Assembly: GCF_900289145.1 (NCBI RefSeq) | Contig: NZ_OKQO01000006.1 | Coordinates: forward strand, 62,001-126,000 | From: Neobittarella massiliensis (ex Bilen et al. 2018) | GTDB taxonomy: Bacteria; Bacillota; Clostridia; Oscillospirales; Ruminococcaceae | DNA: 64,000 nt | Reading direction: 5' to 3' | Shown: positions 54,009-63,719 of the stretch, in pieces | How the letters are laid out: every line of letters begins with the position of its first letter | Numbering within the stretch: the stretch's first letter is position 1 | Notes under the pieces: model-generated | Database searches by the model: none | The model's input: only the letters and a program-made list of their open reading frames with translations | What the model was told of the DNA's origin: nothing | Program-made: the position numbers and the translations under genes

Positions 54009-55760
54009 TTGAAGTCAATTCGTAGTTTATATAAAAAACTGTTGCAATATGTCCCGGATAAAAGAATTTGGGCATATTCTTCTATGGCACTATCTGCCGC
54101 TGCCGTCTGCTCATATATGGGAGCTTATTGGTTTCTCTGGCAATCCATTGTGTCCATTCTGGTTATCCCTGCATATGAGAAGGCCATGTATGATGCAATT
54201 ATCGTAGTCGCACTTATGATTTTACGAGGCATCCTCAACATTGCATCGGCAACGTGTTCCCACTATTTAGGCTTCCGGCTTGAAACAAACTTAAGAAAAA
54301 ATGGGCTTCATAAATTATTGGATGCCTCTTCTTCCTTTTTTGACCACAACAGTTCTGGAGAGATTCGAAAAGTTATTGATGATAACGCAGCAGAAACACA
54401 CAAAACAGTGGCCCATTTGATTCCAGACAACATCACTGCTGTTATGACGCCGGTGTTAATGTTTGTGCTGATGTTTGCAATTGATTACCGCCTTGGTATT
54501 CTCTTGATCCTTACAACTGTAATTGGTGTTCTTCAGTATCGTAAAATGTCCGGTGGTACTGAATTTCTGTCTGGCTATTCAGCGGCACTTCAAAAGATGA
54601 GTGCGGCAACAGTAGAATATATCAGAGGAATGCAGATCATAAAAATCTTCGGTGTAACTGTACAGTATTACAAAACTCTGATTGACTCGATCAAGGAGTA
54701 CAAACAGTACGTCTATCAGTATAGCCTCAGTTGTAAGAATCCCTATGTTGGATTCCAGGTTCTGTTCAACGTGTTTTATGCTTTTGCCGTACCAGCCGCA
54801 GTTGTACTCATCAGCTATGGAGAACCTGCCATGCTGATCTTGGCAAAGATTGTTTTCTTTGCTGTATTCTCCGGAGCTGTATTTACTTCTTTCACATCGA
54901 TTATGTTTACGGGGCAGGATAACTTTGGCGCACAAAATACGCTGAATCAGCTTGATGAGCTGACTGCTTCAATGGATCAGGCAAAGCTTCCGCATGGAAG
55001 CGAAGAGAACTTCCAAAATTTCGATATTGAATTTCGTCATGTTGACTTTAAATATGATGACACCTTCGTGCTGAAGAATTTTAACCTGACACTGCATCAG
55101 AATAAAACTTATGCGCTTATCGGGTCTTCCGGCGGAGGCAAATCTACCATTGCAAAGCTGATTTCAGGATTTTATCCTGTTGATGGCGGCGAGATCCTGA
55201 TTGGTGGAAAGAACATTCAGAGTTATTCTGAAAAAGCTCTCATTCAGAACATAGCATTTGTCTTCCAGCACAGTCAATTACTGAAGACCTCAATTTACGA
55301 AAATGTCCGAATCGGAAATTCTCAGGCAACACGGCAGCAGATTATGGATGCACTTGACGCAGCGAACTGCACATCTATTCTTGACAAATTCTCCCAGCGA
55401 GAGATGACCGTCATCGGGGCAAAGGGCGTATACCTTTCCGGTGGCGAGGTGCAGAGGATCGCCATTGCAAGGGCTATTCTAAAGAATGCGAATATCATCA
55501 TTATGGATGAGGCATCTGCAGCTGCAGATCCGGAAAACGAATACGAGTTGCAGCAGGCTTTCCAAAAACTGATGAGAGGCAAAACAGTTATCATGATTGC
55601 ACACAGGCTGTCCTCTATTCAGAATGTAGACCAGATCCTGTTTGTCCAGAATGGAAAAGTTGTGGAACAAGGAACCCACAATGAGCTGATGTCCTACAAT
55701 GGACGTTATAAAGATTTTCAGGATGTATACTGCAAGGCAAATCAGTGGAGGTTGGCATGA
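54009..55760 (+). CDS. ABC half-transporter (permease-ATPase), YbtP/IrtA-like
   Basis: The 583-residue protein combines a six-helix exporter-fold membrane domain (about residues 20-310) with a nucleotide-binding domain (from about 340): Walker A GSSGGGKST, signature LSGGEVQRIAIARAI, Walker B IIIMDEASAAADPENE and IAHRL. The D-loop form AAADPENE is typical of exporter-fold importers of iron-siderophore (YbtP/Q, IrtA/B). The start is TTG after AAAAGGAGGCTCGGAT. It overlaps the next gene by four bases, so a heterodimer is probable. Direction of transport is inferred from its neighbours. Confidence 0.9.
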   Translation: MKSIRSLYKKLLQYVPDKRIWAYSSMALSAAAVCSYMGAYWFLWQSIVSILVIPAYEKAMYDAIIVVALMILRGILNIASATCSHYLGFRLETNLRKNGLHKLLDASSSFFDHNSSGEIRKVIDDNAAETHKTVAHLIPDNITAVMTPVLMFVLMFAIDYRLGILLILTTVIGVLQYRKMSGGTEFLSGYSAALQKMSAATVEYIRGMQIIKIFGVTVQYYKTLIDSIKEYKQYVYQYSLSCKNPYVGFQVLFNVFYAFAVPAAVVLISYGEPAMLILAKIVFFAVFSGAVFTSFTSIMFTGQDNFGAQNTLNQLDELTASMDQAKLPHGSEENFQNFDIEFRHVDFKYDDTFVLKNFNLTLHQNKTYALIGSSGGGKSTIAKLISGFYPVDGGEILIGGKNIQSYSEKALIQNIAFVFQHSQLLKTSIYENVRIGNSQATRQQIMDALDAANCTSILDKFSQREMTVIGAKGVYLSGGEVQRIAIARAILKNANIIIMDEASAAADPENEYELQQAFQKLMRGKTVIMIAHRLSSIQNVDQILFVQNGKVVEQGTHNELMSYNGRYKDFQDVYCKANQWRLA

Positions 55761-57481
55761 TGAAGACATATCTAAAAAAAGCCTTCCAGCTTAGTGATTC
55801 GGGTGCGAAAGGCCTTGTAAAATCAATCTGGTCATTCTTCCTCTATTATGTCTCTTTTGTACCGCCGATGATTTGTGTTTTTCTGTTTGCAGACAGGCTG
55901 CTGCATGGAAACACCGGGAAACCGGTGGTATATCTCCTGTTTATGCTGGTAGCGACCCTGGTGATGTACTTAGTTATTAACTATAACTATAAAACGACCT
56001 ATGATGAAACCTACCAGGAATCTGCAAATTTAAGAATTGATTTGGCGGAACAGCTTTCCAAGCTGCCCCTATCCTATTTTTCAAAGCACAATTTGTCTGA
56101 CCTTGCTCAAACAATCATGGCAGATGTGGCTTCGATTGAGCATGCTTTTGCGAACGCAGTGGCTAATACCATAGGATTTGCAATTTACTTTTTGGTTATC
56201 AGCGCAGCCCTTCTGATCATGAATTGGAAATTAGGGCTCTGTGTATTGCTTCCCGTTCTTGCTTCTGCTTCGGTTCTTTTCCTGACAAAGAAACTGCAGG
56301 TCAGAGATGTAAATAAACATTATGATAAGTTGAGAGATATTTCTGAAAGCTTTCAGAATGCAATCGAACTGAATCAGGAAATTAAAAGCTATGGGTTGAA
56401 AGAAAAAGTAGAAGCTCAAATGGACCAGCAGTTGGATGAGTCAGAAAATCTTCAGTGGAAAGCCCAGATCACCCAGACGATTCCTGTTACAATCGGCCAG
56501 ACTTTATCGATTCTTCCTATTGGAATCACGGCAACTGTTGGCCTTTCGATGCTTGCCTCCGGTCAGGTAAGTATCCTGATTCTTCTGGGCTATATTATTA
56601 TGGCGGCGAAACTCAGCGGGGCCATGGGTGGTGTTTTGCTCTATCTGACGGAAATCTTTTATTTGGATGCAAGGATCGCCAGGATTGGTGAAATCAAGAA
56701 TCATGAACTTCAGGGTGGAGAAAAGGCAGTCCTCTCAGATTTCAATGTAGAAATAAAGGACGTTTGTTTTTCCTACCAGAAAGACACCCAGGTGATTCGC
56801 CATGCATCCTTTACGGCGGAGCAAGGACAGGTAACCGCATTGGTCGGTCCCAGCGGCTGCGGAAAAACAACAATGCTTAAGCTCATCAGCAGACTATATG
56901 ATGCAGATTCCGGCACCGTTCAAATCGGAGGAACCGACATACGAGAAATTCACACTGATAGCTTGTTCAAGTATGTCTCCATTGTTTTTCAGGAAGTCAT
57001 TCTATTCAATACTTCTATTATGGAAAATATTCGCCTTGGGCGGCTGGATGCTTCTGACGAAGAAGTAATACGAGCTGCAAAACTGGCTGGTTGCAATGAG
57101 TTTGTCAGCCGTCTGCCAGACACCTACCAGACAATAATCGGGGAAAATGGTACCAAACTCTCCGGTGGAGAACGTCAGCGTCTGTCTATTGCCAGAGCAA
57201 TCCTGAAGGATGCTCCAATTATCATTCTGGATGAGATTGCCGCATCGTTAGATGTGGAAACAGAAGTCCAAATACAGACTGGATTAAATCATTTGATTCA
57301 AGGCAAGACCGTGATTGTTATTTCACACAGACTAAAGTCTATTGAAAATGCAGATAAGATCGTCGTTATGAAAGCAGGTACCGTAGAAGCCTGCGGAAAG
57401 CATGCTCATCTGCTGAAACAGTCGTCCACATATAGAAAGATGATAGAAAAGTCCAATCTGGCAGAGAAATTTAACTACTAA
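55757..57481 (+). CDS. ABC half-transporter (permease-ATPase), YbtQ/IrtB-like
   Basis: The 574-residue partner has six helices (about 20-310) and a nucleotide-binding domain: Walker A GPSGCGKTT, signature LSGGERQRLSIARAI, Walker B IIILDEIAASLDVE and ISHRL. The start ATG at 55757 overlaps the TGA of the previous gene (ATGA), with GGAGG nearby. Together the two halves can form a heterodimeric transporter. The following gene, a Nik/Opp-type permease, starts 98 bases later. The direction of substrate flow is inference. Confidence 0.9.
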   Translation: MMKTYLKKAFQLSDSGAKGLVKSIWSFFLYYVSFVPPMICVFLFADRLLHGNTGKPVVYLLFMLVATLVMYLVINYNYKTTYDETYQESANLRIDLAEQLSKLPLSYFSKHNLSDLAQTIMADVASIEHAFANAVANTIGFAIYFLVISAALLIMNWKLGLCVLLPVLASASVLFLTKKLQVRDVNKHYDKLRDISESFQNAIELNQEIKSYGLKEKVEAQMDQQLDESENLQWKAQITQTIPVTIGQTLSILPIGITATVGLSMLASGQVSILILLGYIIMAAKLSGAMGGVLLYLTEIFYLDARIARIGEIKNHELQGGEKAVLSDFNVEIKDVCFSYQKDTQVIRHASFTAEQGQVTALVGPSGCGKTTMLKLISRLYDADSGTVQIGGTDIREIHTDSLFKYVSIVFQEVILFNTSIMENIRLGRLDASDEEVIRAAKLAGCNEFVSRLPDTYQTIIGENGTKLSGGERQRLSIARAILKDAPIIILDEIAASLDVETEVQIQTGLNHLIQGKTVIVISHRLKSIENADKIVVMKAGTVEACGKHAHLLKQSSTYRKMIEKSNLAEKFNY

Positions 57482-57484
57482 GCA

Positions 57485-57522
57485 GGTTACCTTTCAGATG
57501 CAGGCCGCACTGAAGGGTAACT
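57485..57522 (+). other. Intercistronic stem-loop
   Basis: GTTACC-TTCAG and CTGAA-GGTAAC form an 11-bp interrupted stem after the ABC gene. There is no T run, so it may be an RNA-stabilising structure, not a terminator. Confidence 0.5.
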
Positions 57523-57533
57523 TAAAGGCATTT

Positions 57534-57551
57534 AGTTAACTATGTCTAACT
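57534..57551 (+). promoter_or_regulatory. Candidate regulator box before the Nik/Opp-type genes
   Basis: AGTTAACTATGTCTAACT has AGTTA and TAACT arms with an 8-base spacer, in a TTAG..CTAA-like context similar to DtxR-family boxes. It lies 27 bases upstream of the permease start. Confidence 0.35.
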
Positions 57552-57578
57552 GATTGCCAGCGTGAGGAGGTGCATTAT

Positions 57579-58520
57579 TTGAAGAAATATATTGGAAAAA
57601 GGATCATTAGCTTCCTCATTGTGCTGATAGGAGTCAGCGTCCTGAGTTTTTTGTTGATTGCTTGGTCCGGAAAAGATCCTGCAGAAATTATTGCACACCG
57701 AGGCGTATCCAATCCTACGCCGGAACAGATTGAGATGATTCGGGTGGAAATGGGATTGGATCAACCTCTCCCTGTGCGATATATTCAGTGGCTTTCCGGA
57801 ATGTTTACAGGAGAACTTGGGACTTCTTTGACCACTCATCAACCGATTGTAAAGGATCTGCACAAGTATCTGGCTACGACCACATCTCTTGTAGGGATGG
57901 CTATTCTATGGATTATCGTACTCACCGTTCCGATTAGTTTGCTCTGTGCCAGAAAGCGGAACCGCCTTTTCGATCAGGTTACCAGAGGCATTACTATCTG
58001 CGGTATTTGTGTGCCAACTTTCTGGCTGGGATTCCTTCTTCTACTGTTCTTTGCGATTCATCTGAAATGGTTCAGTGTCTTACCAAGTCCAGGTTGGAGG
58101 GGCTTTTTACTACCTTCATTTGCCCTGGCGGTTCCCAGTTCGTGTTCACTCATCCGAATTATGCGTTCCTCTCTTCTGGCTGAATTATCTTCTGATTATG
58201 TTCGGTTTGCAAAAGCCCGTGGACTATCTGCCAACAGAATTCTGGTATGCCACATTCTGCGAAATGCCTTACCGCCTGTTGTTACAATTTTCTTTCAGCA
58301 ATTCGGCTTTCTAATTGCCGGAGGGGCGGTAATCGAAAGTGTTTTTTCAATCAAGGGAATCGGAACTTATCTGGTGGACAGTGTGATTGCAGCAGATACG
58401 ATTGCAGTTTCTACCTGTATAGTCGTCATTGCGGCAATTTTTGTCGTCGCAAATTTCATGGCAGACATAATCAACCGTCTGCTTTGTCCATGGATGGTGA
58501 GGGAAGAAAATGATACATAA
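57579..58520 (+). CDS. ABC transporter permease, NikB/DppB type
   Basis: The 313-residue permease has about six helices. The first carries the family segment ISFLIVLIGVSVLSFLLI, and the EAA-like loop reads DYVRFAKARGLSANRILVCHILRNALPPVV. It is the first of two permeases of a nickel/dipeptide-type importer. The start is TTG at 57579, 8 bases after GAGGAGG; a GTG three codons upstream overlaps that site. It overlaps the next gene by 11 bases. Confidence 0.92.
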   Translation: MKKYIGKRIISFLIVLIGVSVLSFLLIAWSGKDPAEIIAHRGVSNPTPEQIEMIRVEMGLDQPLPVRYIQWLSGMFTGELGTSLTTHQPIVKDLHKYLATTTSLVGMAILWIIVLTVPISLLCARKRNRLFDQVTRGITICGICVPTFWLGFLLLLFFAIHLKWFSVLPSPGWRGFLLPSFALAVPSSCSLIRIMRSSLLAELSSDYVRFAKARGLSANRILVCHILRNALPPVVTIFFQQFGFLIAGGAVIESVFSIKGIGTYLVDSVIAADTIAVSTCIVVIAAIFVVANFMADIINRLLCPWMVREENDT

Positions 58521-59334
58521 GCTACTCAAAAGGCCGCAGGCAATCATCGGTCTATGCCTGATTGCTATTGTGATTGTAATTGCGATTGCAGCACCTGCTT
58601 TTTCGCCTCACGACCCTGAATTGGTGAATTTATCGCAAAAGTATGCTCAGCCTGACGCAGAATACCCTCTTGGAACAGATCAATTGGGCAGGTGTACCTT
58701 ATCAAGGCTGCTGTATGGAGCCAGATATTCCATCGGAATCAGTTTACCTGTGCTGCTGATTTTGTCTGTGATTGGTCTGATTGTCGGTACTTTTAGCGCC
58801 TGTGCTGGAGAAAAAGCAGACCATTTCATTACTATACTCTGTGATGTGTTTATTGCTTTTCCTTCTCTTATCATTGCTATTGCTGTCATAGGAGTTCTGG
58901 GGAACGGACTCCAAAACATTGCCGTTTCTGTTGTGATAGCGACCTGGGCTTGGTTTGTTCGTATTGTCAGATCTTATTCCGTTCAAGAAATGGGTAAAGA
59001 TTATATCCTGGCAGCCCGGATTTCTGGGTGCAATACAGGAAAGCTGGTCTTCAGACATCTGATTCCTAACATTCTGCCACAGTTTCTTGTGTATGTTTCC
59101 ACTGGTGTCGCTTCTTCCATCATTATGGTTTCCAGCTTTGCTTTCCTCGGACTTGGCCTTCCCTCCGGCACACCGGAATGGGGTGCCATGTTAAATGATG
59201 CCAGGACAGCGCTTTACTCTCATCCGGAATTGCTAATCTATCCAGGCTTGTGCATCTTCGTAACGGCAGCAGGCTTCAATTTATTTGGAGAAGCACTCCG
59301 TGATATTCTGACGCCGGAGGAGGACAGCCTATGA
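58510..59334 (+). CDS. ABC transporter permease, NikC/DppC type
   Basis: The 274-residue permease has about six helices and the N-terminal APAFSPHDPELVNLSQKY, PLGTDQLGRCTLSRLLYGARYSIGIS and EAA-like loop MGKDYILAARISGCNTGKLVFRHLIPNILPQ. It completes the membrane part of the importer. It overlaps the upstream permease by 11 bases and the downstream ATPase by four, indicating tight translational coupling. Confidence 0.93.
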   Translation: MIHKLLKRPQAIIGLCLIAIVIVIAIAAPAFSPHDPELVNLSQKYAQPDAEYPLGTDQLGRCTLSRLLYGARYSIGISLPVLLILSVIGLIVGTFSACAGEKADHFITILCDVFIAFPSLIIAIAVIGVLGNGLQNIAVSVVIATWAWFVRIVRSYSVQEMGKDYILAARISGCNTGKLVFRHLIPNILPQFLVYVSTGVASSIIMVSSFAFLGLGLPSGTPEWGAMLNDARTALYSHPELLIYPGLCIFVTAAGFNLFGEALRDILTPEEDSL

Positions 59335-60134
59335 TGCCATCACTTATGATTGATCATTTAAGCATTAATCTTCGGTCAGGCACGGATAACTTGGTTTCTG
59401 AAATATCCTTTGCAATCAAAGAAGGAGAGTCTTTGATCTTGTTAGGCCAGTCAGGCAGCGGCAAAACAATGACCTGTAGTGCGGTGCTAAACTTATTGGA
59501 CCCTAAAAAATTTAAGGTGTCGGGTTCCGTTTTCTTCGGTGAGACTGATCTTTTGAATTCGTCAGAAAAGCAGAGACGAGGAATATACGGAAACCAGATT
59601 GTCTATATCCCGCAAAATCCGATGACTGCATTGGACCCTTCTATGCGTATTGGCAGACAGATGGATGAAACGCTACGGCTTCATTCCGACAAATCCCGCC
59701 AGCAGCGTTACAACTATATTCTGCGGCTTCTGCATGATGTAGGCTTAGATGATCCTGACAGGGTATACAGAGCATACCCCCATATGCTTTCCGGAGGAAT
59801 GCTTCAGCGTGTCATTATCGCAATGGCTATGATGCTTGATGCAAAATTCGTGCTTGCCGATGAGCCGACAACTGCTTTGGATGTGATTCACAGAAATGGA
59901 ATCATAGATTTATTTTCGCAGATGAAAGCAAATGGAGTTGGGATTCTTATGGTAACTCATGATTTCGCAACAGCTCTTCAATTAGGTGGAAACATGTTGG
60001 TGATGAAAGAAGGAAAAATTATAGAATCCGGTGAAGTTCAATCTGTCTTCGATCATACCACAGAACCTTATACAAGGTCGCTGATTGAAGCTTACTCCCT
60101 TTCCTGTGCTTTCACGAAAGGGGCGGAATCATGA
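59331..60134 (+). CDS. ABC transporter ATP-binding protein, NikD/DppD type
   Basis: The 267-residue ATPase has Walker A GQSGSGKTM, the Q-loop region IPQNPMTALDPSMRIG, signature LSGGMLQRVIIAMAM, Walker B LADEPTTALDV and the switch histidine MVTHDFATA. It lacks the long oligopeptide-transporter C-terminal extension, as in NikD. It overlaps both neighbouring genes by four bases. Confidence 0.95.
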   Translation: MMPSLMIDHLSINLRSGTDNLVSEISFAIKEGESLILLGQSGSGKTMTCSAVLNLLDPKKFKVSGSVFFGETDLLNSSEKQRRGIYGNQIVYIPQNPMTALDPSMRIGRQMDETLRLHSDKSRQQRYNYILRLLHDVGLDDPDRVYRAYPHMLSGGMLQRVIIAMAMMLDAKFVLADEPTTALDVIHRNGIIDLFSQMKANGVGILMVTHDFATALQLGGNMLVMKEGKIIESGEVQSVFDHTTEPYTRSLIEAYSLSCAFTKGAES

Positions 60135-60898
60135 TTAAAGTCAACAACCTATCAAAAGAATTTCACGAACAAGGCACAAGCAACGAGCTTCTGGCCGTTG
60201 ATCATGTAGATTTTACTATTCAGAATGGTTCATTTTGCGCTTTGGTAGGAGAAAGCGGATCTGGTAAAAGCACTTTGGCTCAGCTCATGTGCGGTCTTCT
60301 GGTTCCATCTTCTGGAGAGGTACTGTTTGAAGGAAAAAACATTTCCCTCTGCCGGGGCAAGCAAAAGCAGGTACTGCGATCTAAAATACAGCTGATTCTT
60401 CAGGATGGCAAGGGAGCAATGGACCCTCGCTTTACGGTATATCAAATCATTGCAGAGCCAATTCGCAATTTCAGAAAACTCAGCAAAAAGGAAGAAGAAC
60501 GGGAAATCAATGATCTTCTTACCATGATGGAGCTTCCCGAAGAGATCAAGCTGCGAAAAGCTCATGAGCTATCCGGTGGACAACAAAAACGTGTATGTAT
60601 TGCAAGAGCGTTAGCGGCTCAACCGGATGTGTTGATTTTTGATGAAGCAGTCAGTGGGCTGGATGTCCTGGTTCGTAAACATATTCTTGATTTGCTGAAG
60701 CGACTCCATCAGGAGCGAAAAATGACTTGCTTTTTCATTACCCATGACCTGGACGTTGCGCTATATCTTGCAGACCGTGTGATGGTGATGCGCTGCGGTA
60801 AGATTATCGAAGACCGTACATTTCACGGTTCGACAGACTGCTTTACACATCCGTATACCAAGCTTCTGCTGCATTCTATTGCTCCATATTTGGGTTAA
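60131..60898 (+). CDS. ABC transporter ATP-binding protein, NikE/DppF type
   Basis: The 255-residue ATPase has Walker A GESGSGKST, signature LSGGQQKRVCIARAL, Walker B VLIFDEAVSGLDV and ITHDLDVA. It is the partner ATPase and lacks a C-terminal oligopeptide extension, consistent with a NikE-like component. It starts by overlap with the upstream ATPase and is followed by the substrate-binding protein gene after 68 bases. Confidence 0.95.
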   Translation: MIKVNNLSKEFHEQGTSNELLAVDHVDFTIQNGSFCALVGESGSGKSTLAQLMCGLLVPSSGEVLFEGKNISLCRGKQKQVLRSKIQLILQDGKGAMDPRFTVYQIIAEPIRNFRKLSKKEEEREINDLLTMMELPEEIKLRKAHELSGGQQKRVCIARALAAQPDVLIFDEAVSGLDVLVRKHILDLLKRLHQERKMTCFFITHDLDVALYLADRVMVMRCGKIIEDRTFHGSTDCFTHPYTKLLLHSIAPYLG

Positions 60899-60966
60899 AC
60901 CATTCAATAAATACGTATACCCTGCTGAAAAGCATGATATAAAAATAAATAAAGGAGATTTTGTAC

Positions 60967-62592
60967 ATGAAACTGAAAAAACTTTTAGCTTTCGGACTCG
61001 CACTTGTGATGTGCCTTGCTATGGCTGCTTGCGGCACGAACCCTGACGAGAAAACCGATGCAGAGCCGGTCTCAATCACTGTCACCGAGAATTGGGACTT
61101 TTCTGTAGGCTTCTATCCTGTCATCACGCCTATGGTATCCAGCACTTATGGTGCCGGATTCTGGAGTCGTAATTTTTACAACACTCTGGTAAGCTACGAT
61201 GATAACGGGAAGATCCAGGGCGAGTTGGCTGAAACCTGGGAAATCAGTGATGACGGCAAGACTTACACCTTCCATCTGCGTGATGGTGTCAAATTTTCTG
61301 ACGGTACTCCTCTGACTTCCGAGGCAGTAAAGATGACCCTTGAAGCAGTAGTAACCAATCTGGGTCCCCAGAATGGTGCCTTCGGTAAGCTCACTACTTT
61401 GTTTGACAAGCTGGAAACCCCGGATGAAAAAACCTTTGTAATGACTTTGAAGACCCCTTATTACGCTGCTCTTGACAATCTGACCATGGCGCTGCCTCTT
61501 GGTATTGTGAATCCCGCAGCCTTTGAAGGCGGCGTAGAAAAGGCTTACGAGAATTGCGTGAGTGCAACTATGGGTACTGGTCCCTATATGTTTGACCGGG
61601 TCGAGGGAGATACCTATACCTTTATCCGCAATCCCTACTACTGGGGCGAAGCTCCTGAAGTGGACGAGTTCAAAGTCAAAGTGATTCCTGATAATGCTGC
61701 AAAAATTCTTGCTCTGCGCAACGGCGAAATCGATGCAATTCTCGGCTCCAGCAGACTTAGCGCAGAAGGCTACACGGAAATTTCCCAGGATGCCGCTTTC
61801 GGTCATGCCATGGATGACAGCACCAACCAAACTCGTTATCTGGGTATGAACCTGAATAAGGCTCCCTTTAATGATCCTCTTGTAAGGGAAGCAGTATCCT
61901 ACGCTGTTAATCAGCAGGAGTTGGAAACCTCTGTTTTCGATGGTCTGGAGACTGCTGCCGAAACCCTCTTTACGAATGAAAAGCCCAACTGCGGTGTGGA
62001 GGTTAAGACCTATCCTACCGACATGGAAAAGGCAAAGCAGCTCATGAAGGAAGCCGGCTATGAGGATACCAATGATGACGGTATCCTGGAGAAGGACGGA
62101 ACTTCTCTCGCCATTCATTTCAACTATTCTCAGAGCCTTGCAAGTGTTGACAATGCAGTTCTTTCTATTGCAGCTTCTCTTAAAGAACTCGGCTTCGATG
62201 TTACTATTGATGCAGTAGACATGAACACTTGGTATGGAGCCTTGATGTCTGGCGAATATGATCTGACCTTCTACAATACTGCTGGCGGTTCCTTTGACCC
62301 TGCAACAGATATGAGCAATATGGCTCCTGGCGCTATGGGTGATCCGATCCTCTGCCAGTTCTCTGCTTTCTTTGAGAATCCTGAAATTTTCGCAGAATTG
62401 GACTCCACTTCTGATTCTCAGCGTGTGCAGGAAATCTATGGAATGATTCTGAATGGTATTGCAGATCAGAATCTTCTGGTGCCTGTAACCGGCACTCACG
62501 ATCTGGCTCTGTGGAATACTGATAAGATAACTGGCTATGACTTCTACACAGATGCCAGCTATGTAGACATTGCATCTGTTCATGTGAAATAA
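60967..62592 (+). CDS. Nickel/peptide-type ABC substrate-binding lipoprotein
   Basis: The 541-residue solute-binding protein (SBP_bac_5 family) has a lipoprotein signal with lipobox AMAAC (cysteine about residue 22). AETWEISDDGKTYTFHLRDG, VKFSDGTPLTSEAVK, GTGPYMFDRVEGDTYTFIRN and YLGMNLNKAPFNDPLVREAV follow, all standard in NikA/OppA-type proteins. It should deliver a metal complex or peptide to the Nik/Dpp-type permeases encoded upstream. The start ATG follows AAAGGAGATTTTGTAC. The stop overlaps the start of the next gene by one base. Confidence 0.92.
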   Translation: MKLKKLLAFGLALVMCLAMAACGTNPDEKTDAEPVSITVTENWDFSVGFYPVITPMVSSTYGAGFWSRNFYNTLVSYDDNGKIQGELAETWEISDDGKTYTFHLRDGVKFSDGTPLTSEAVKMTLEAVVTNLGPQNGAFGKLTTLFDKLETPDEKTFVMTLKTPYYAALDNLTMALPLGIVNPAAFEGGVEKAYENCVSATMGTGPYMFDRVEGDTYTFIRNPYYWGEAPEVDEFKVKVIPDNAAKILALRNGEIDAILGSSRLSAEGYTEISQDAAFGHAMDDSTNQTRYLGMNLNKAPFNDPLVREAVSYAVNQQELETSVFDGLETAAETLFTNEKPNCGVEVKTYPTDMEKAKQLMKEAGYEDTNDDGILEKDGTSLAIHFNYSQSLASVDNAVLSIAASLKELGFDVTIDAVDMNTWYGALMSGEYDLTFYNTAGGSFDPATDMSNMAPGAMGDPILCQFSAFFENPEIFAELDSTSDSQRVQEIYGMILNGIADQNLLVPVTGTHDLALWNTDKITGYDFYTDASYVDIASVHVK

Positions 62593-62987
62593 TGTCCAGC
62601 AGTGTGGCTGAGGCGGTTACAAAAGAAAGACTTCATTCTTCAGGAGAAGACTATCTAAAATCCATATTTATTCTTGAAGCGCAACATGGTTCAGTTCGTT
62701 CAGTAGAGGTTGCTGAGTACATGAATGTATCTAAAGCGAGCGTTAGTCATGCAGTTGCTCTATTAAAAAAGAACGGATTTCTCAAAATGAATCAGGACTA
62801 TGACCTTGTTCTCACAGATTCTGGAAGAGCAATCGCAAGCTGCATCTATGAAAAACATTGCTATTTTAAGGATAGACTGATAAGCGCCGGTGTTTCTCCG
62901 GAAACAGCCGAAATTGAAGCTTGCCGCCTGGAACACTGTGTCAGTGAAGAATCTTTCCATAAACTTCGTAAAACATATGGGTATTAG
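62592..62987 (+). CDS. DtxR/MntR family metal-dependent regulator
   Basis: The 131-residue protein has an N-terminal winged helix (EDYLKSIFILEAQHGSVRSVEVAEYMNVSKASVSHAVALL, about residues 17-56) and a short dimerisation/metal-binding part with EIEACRLEHCVSEESFHKL, where Glu, Cys and His match the MntR-type ligand pattern EEDACRIEH. There is no C-terminal SH3-like domain. The start ATG overlaps the TAA of the binding-protein gene (TAATG), without a strong ribosome site. It probably represses or otherwise controls the uptake operon according to Fe, Mn or Ni; which metal is inference. Confidence 0.88.
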   Translation: MSSSVAEAVTKERLHSSGEDYLKSIFILEAQHGSVRSVEVAEYMNVSKASVSHAVALLKKNGFLKMNQDYDLVLTDSGRAIASCIYEKHCYFKDRLISAGVSPETAEIEACRLEHCVSEESFHKLRKTYGY

Positions 62988-62998
62988 AGCCCAATAAA

Positions 62999-63037
62999 GA
63001 ATACGGTCAAGGAAAAAGTTCCTTGACCGTATTTTTT
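62999..63037 (+). terminator. Rho-independent terminator
   Basis: AATACGGTCAAGGAA pairs with TTCCTTGACCGTATT around an AAAG loop and is followed by a T run, ending the uptake operon 12 bases after the regulator. Confidence 0.92.
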
Positions 63038-63086
63038 ACAGATTTGGTAGCGCTGTAAATATAGCCTCTATATAAAGAGAAAACTT

Positions 63087-63605
63087 TTACAGCATGAGCT
63101 TCTTCCACTTTCTGATTTTTGTGCGGAAGGTGCCAAAGGGAGCCACGGTGTTGACATGGATAAACTTATAAACTTCCCATACCGCAGATTTTGTCGCCCC
63201 GTCTGCCCACTTGCGTCTGTGGGGAGCAAAGAGATCCTCGCCGGTCATGGCGTCGATCATCCCATAGATCCTCTGGATATTCGTGTCCAGCTTCGTTCTG
63301 AGTTCATGGAGCGATAGACCGGCATAGGTATCCGTGAACCACTGATACAGTTCCCCCAGCTGGTTCCACTTGAACTGATCGGACGGGGTTTTTACTTCCA
63401 GACCGTTTCTCTCATCCTGTTCCCACTTCAGCACAAGAGTTGTCCAGCCAACCTTATAAGCCAGATTTTCCGCCGGAGTACGGTCAACATCTTCCGCCCG
63501 AAGGTCTTTCATCTCTTCCGGGATATTGTCAAACTCGGCAATGAATTTGGTATAGGTTTTCTTGATCTCGTCTTTCAGTTCTTCTTTGCTGGTATATGCT
63601 CTCAT
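63087..63605 (-). CDS. ClbS/DfsB family four-helix bundle protein
   Basis: The 172-residue protein is a DUF1706 (ClbS/DfsB) member: SKEELKDEIKKTYTKFIAEF, AYKVGWTTLVLKWEQDE, TPSDQFKWNQLGELYQWF and FIHVNTVAPFGTFRTKIRKW. ClbS gives self-protection against colibactin by hydrolysing the toxin warhead, but most relatives have unknown role. The start follows TGAGGTAATTT. It is convergent with the metal-uptake operon and is probably a separate unit of the island. Confidence 0.88.
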   Translation of the reverse strand: MRAYTSKEELKDEIKKTYTKFIAEFDNIPEEMKDLRAEDVDRTPAENLAYKVGWTTLVLKWEQDERNGLEVKTPSDQFKWNQLGELYQWFTDTYAGLSLHELRTKLDTNIQRIYGMIDAMTGEDLFAPHRRKWADGATKSAVWEVYKFIHVNTVAPFGTFRTKIRKWKKLML

Positions 63606-63719
63606 AAATTACCTCATTTCTGTATCTGTTGTATCTGTTAGGATTACTTTGATTATTCTAACACTTGTTCCCAAAGACAGCTCCAAATTGGTGCTACCTT
63701 CTTACCCCCATACTATACT

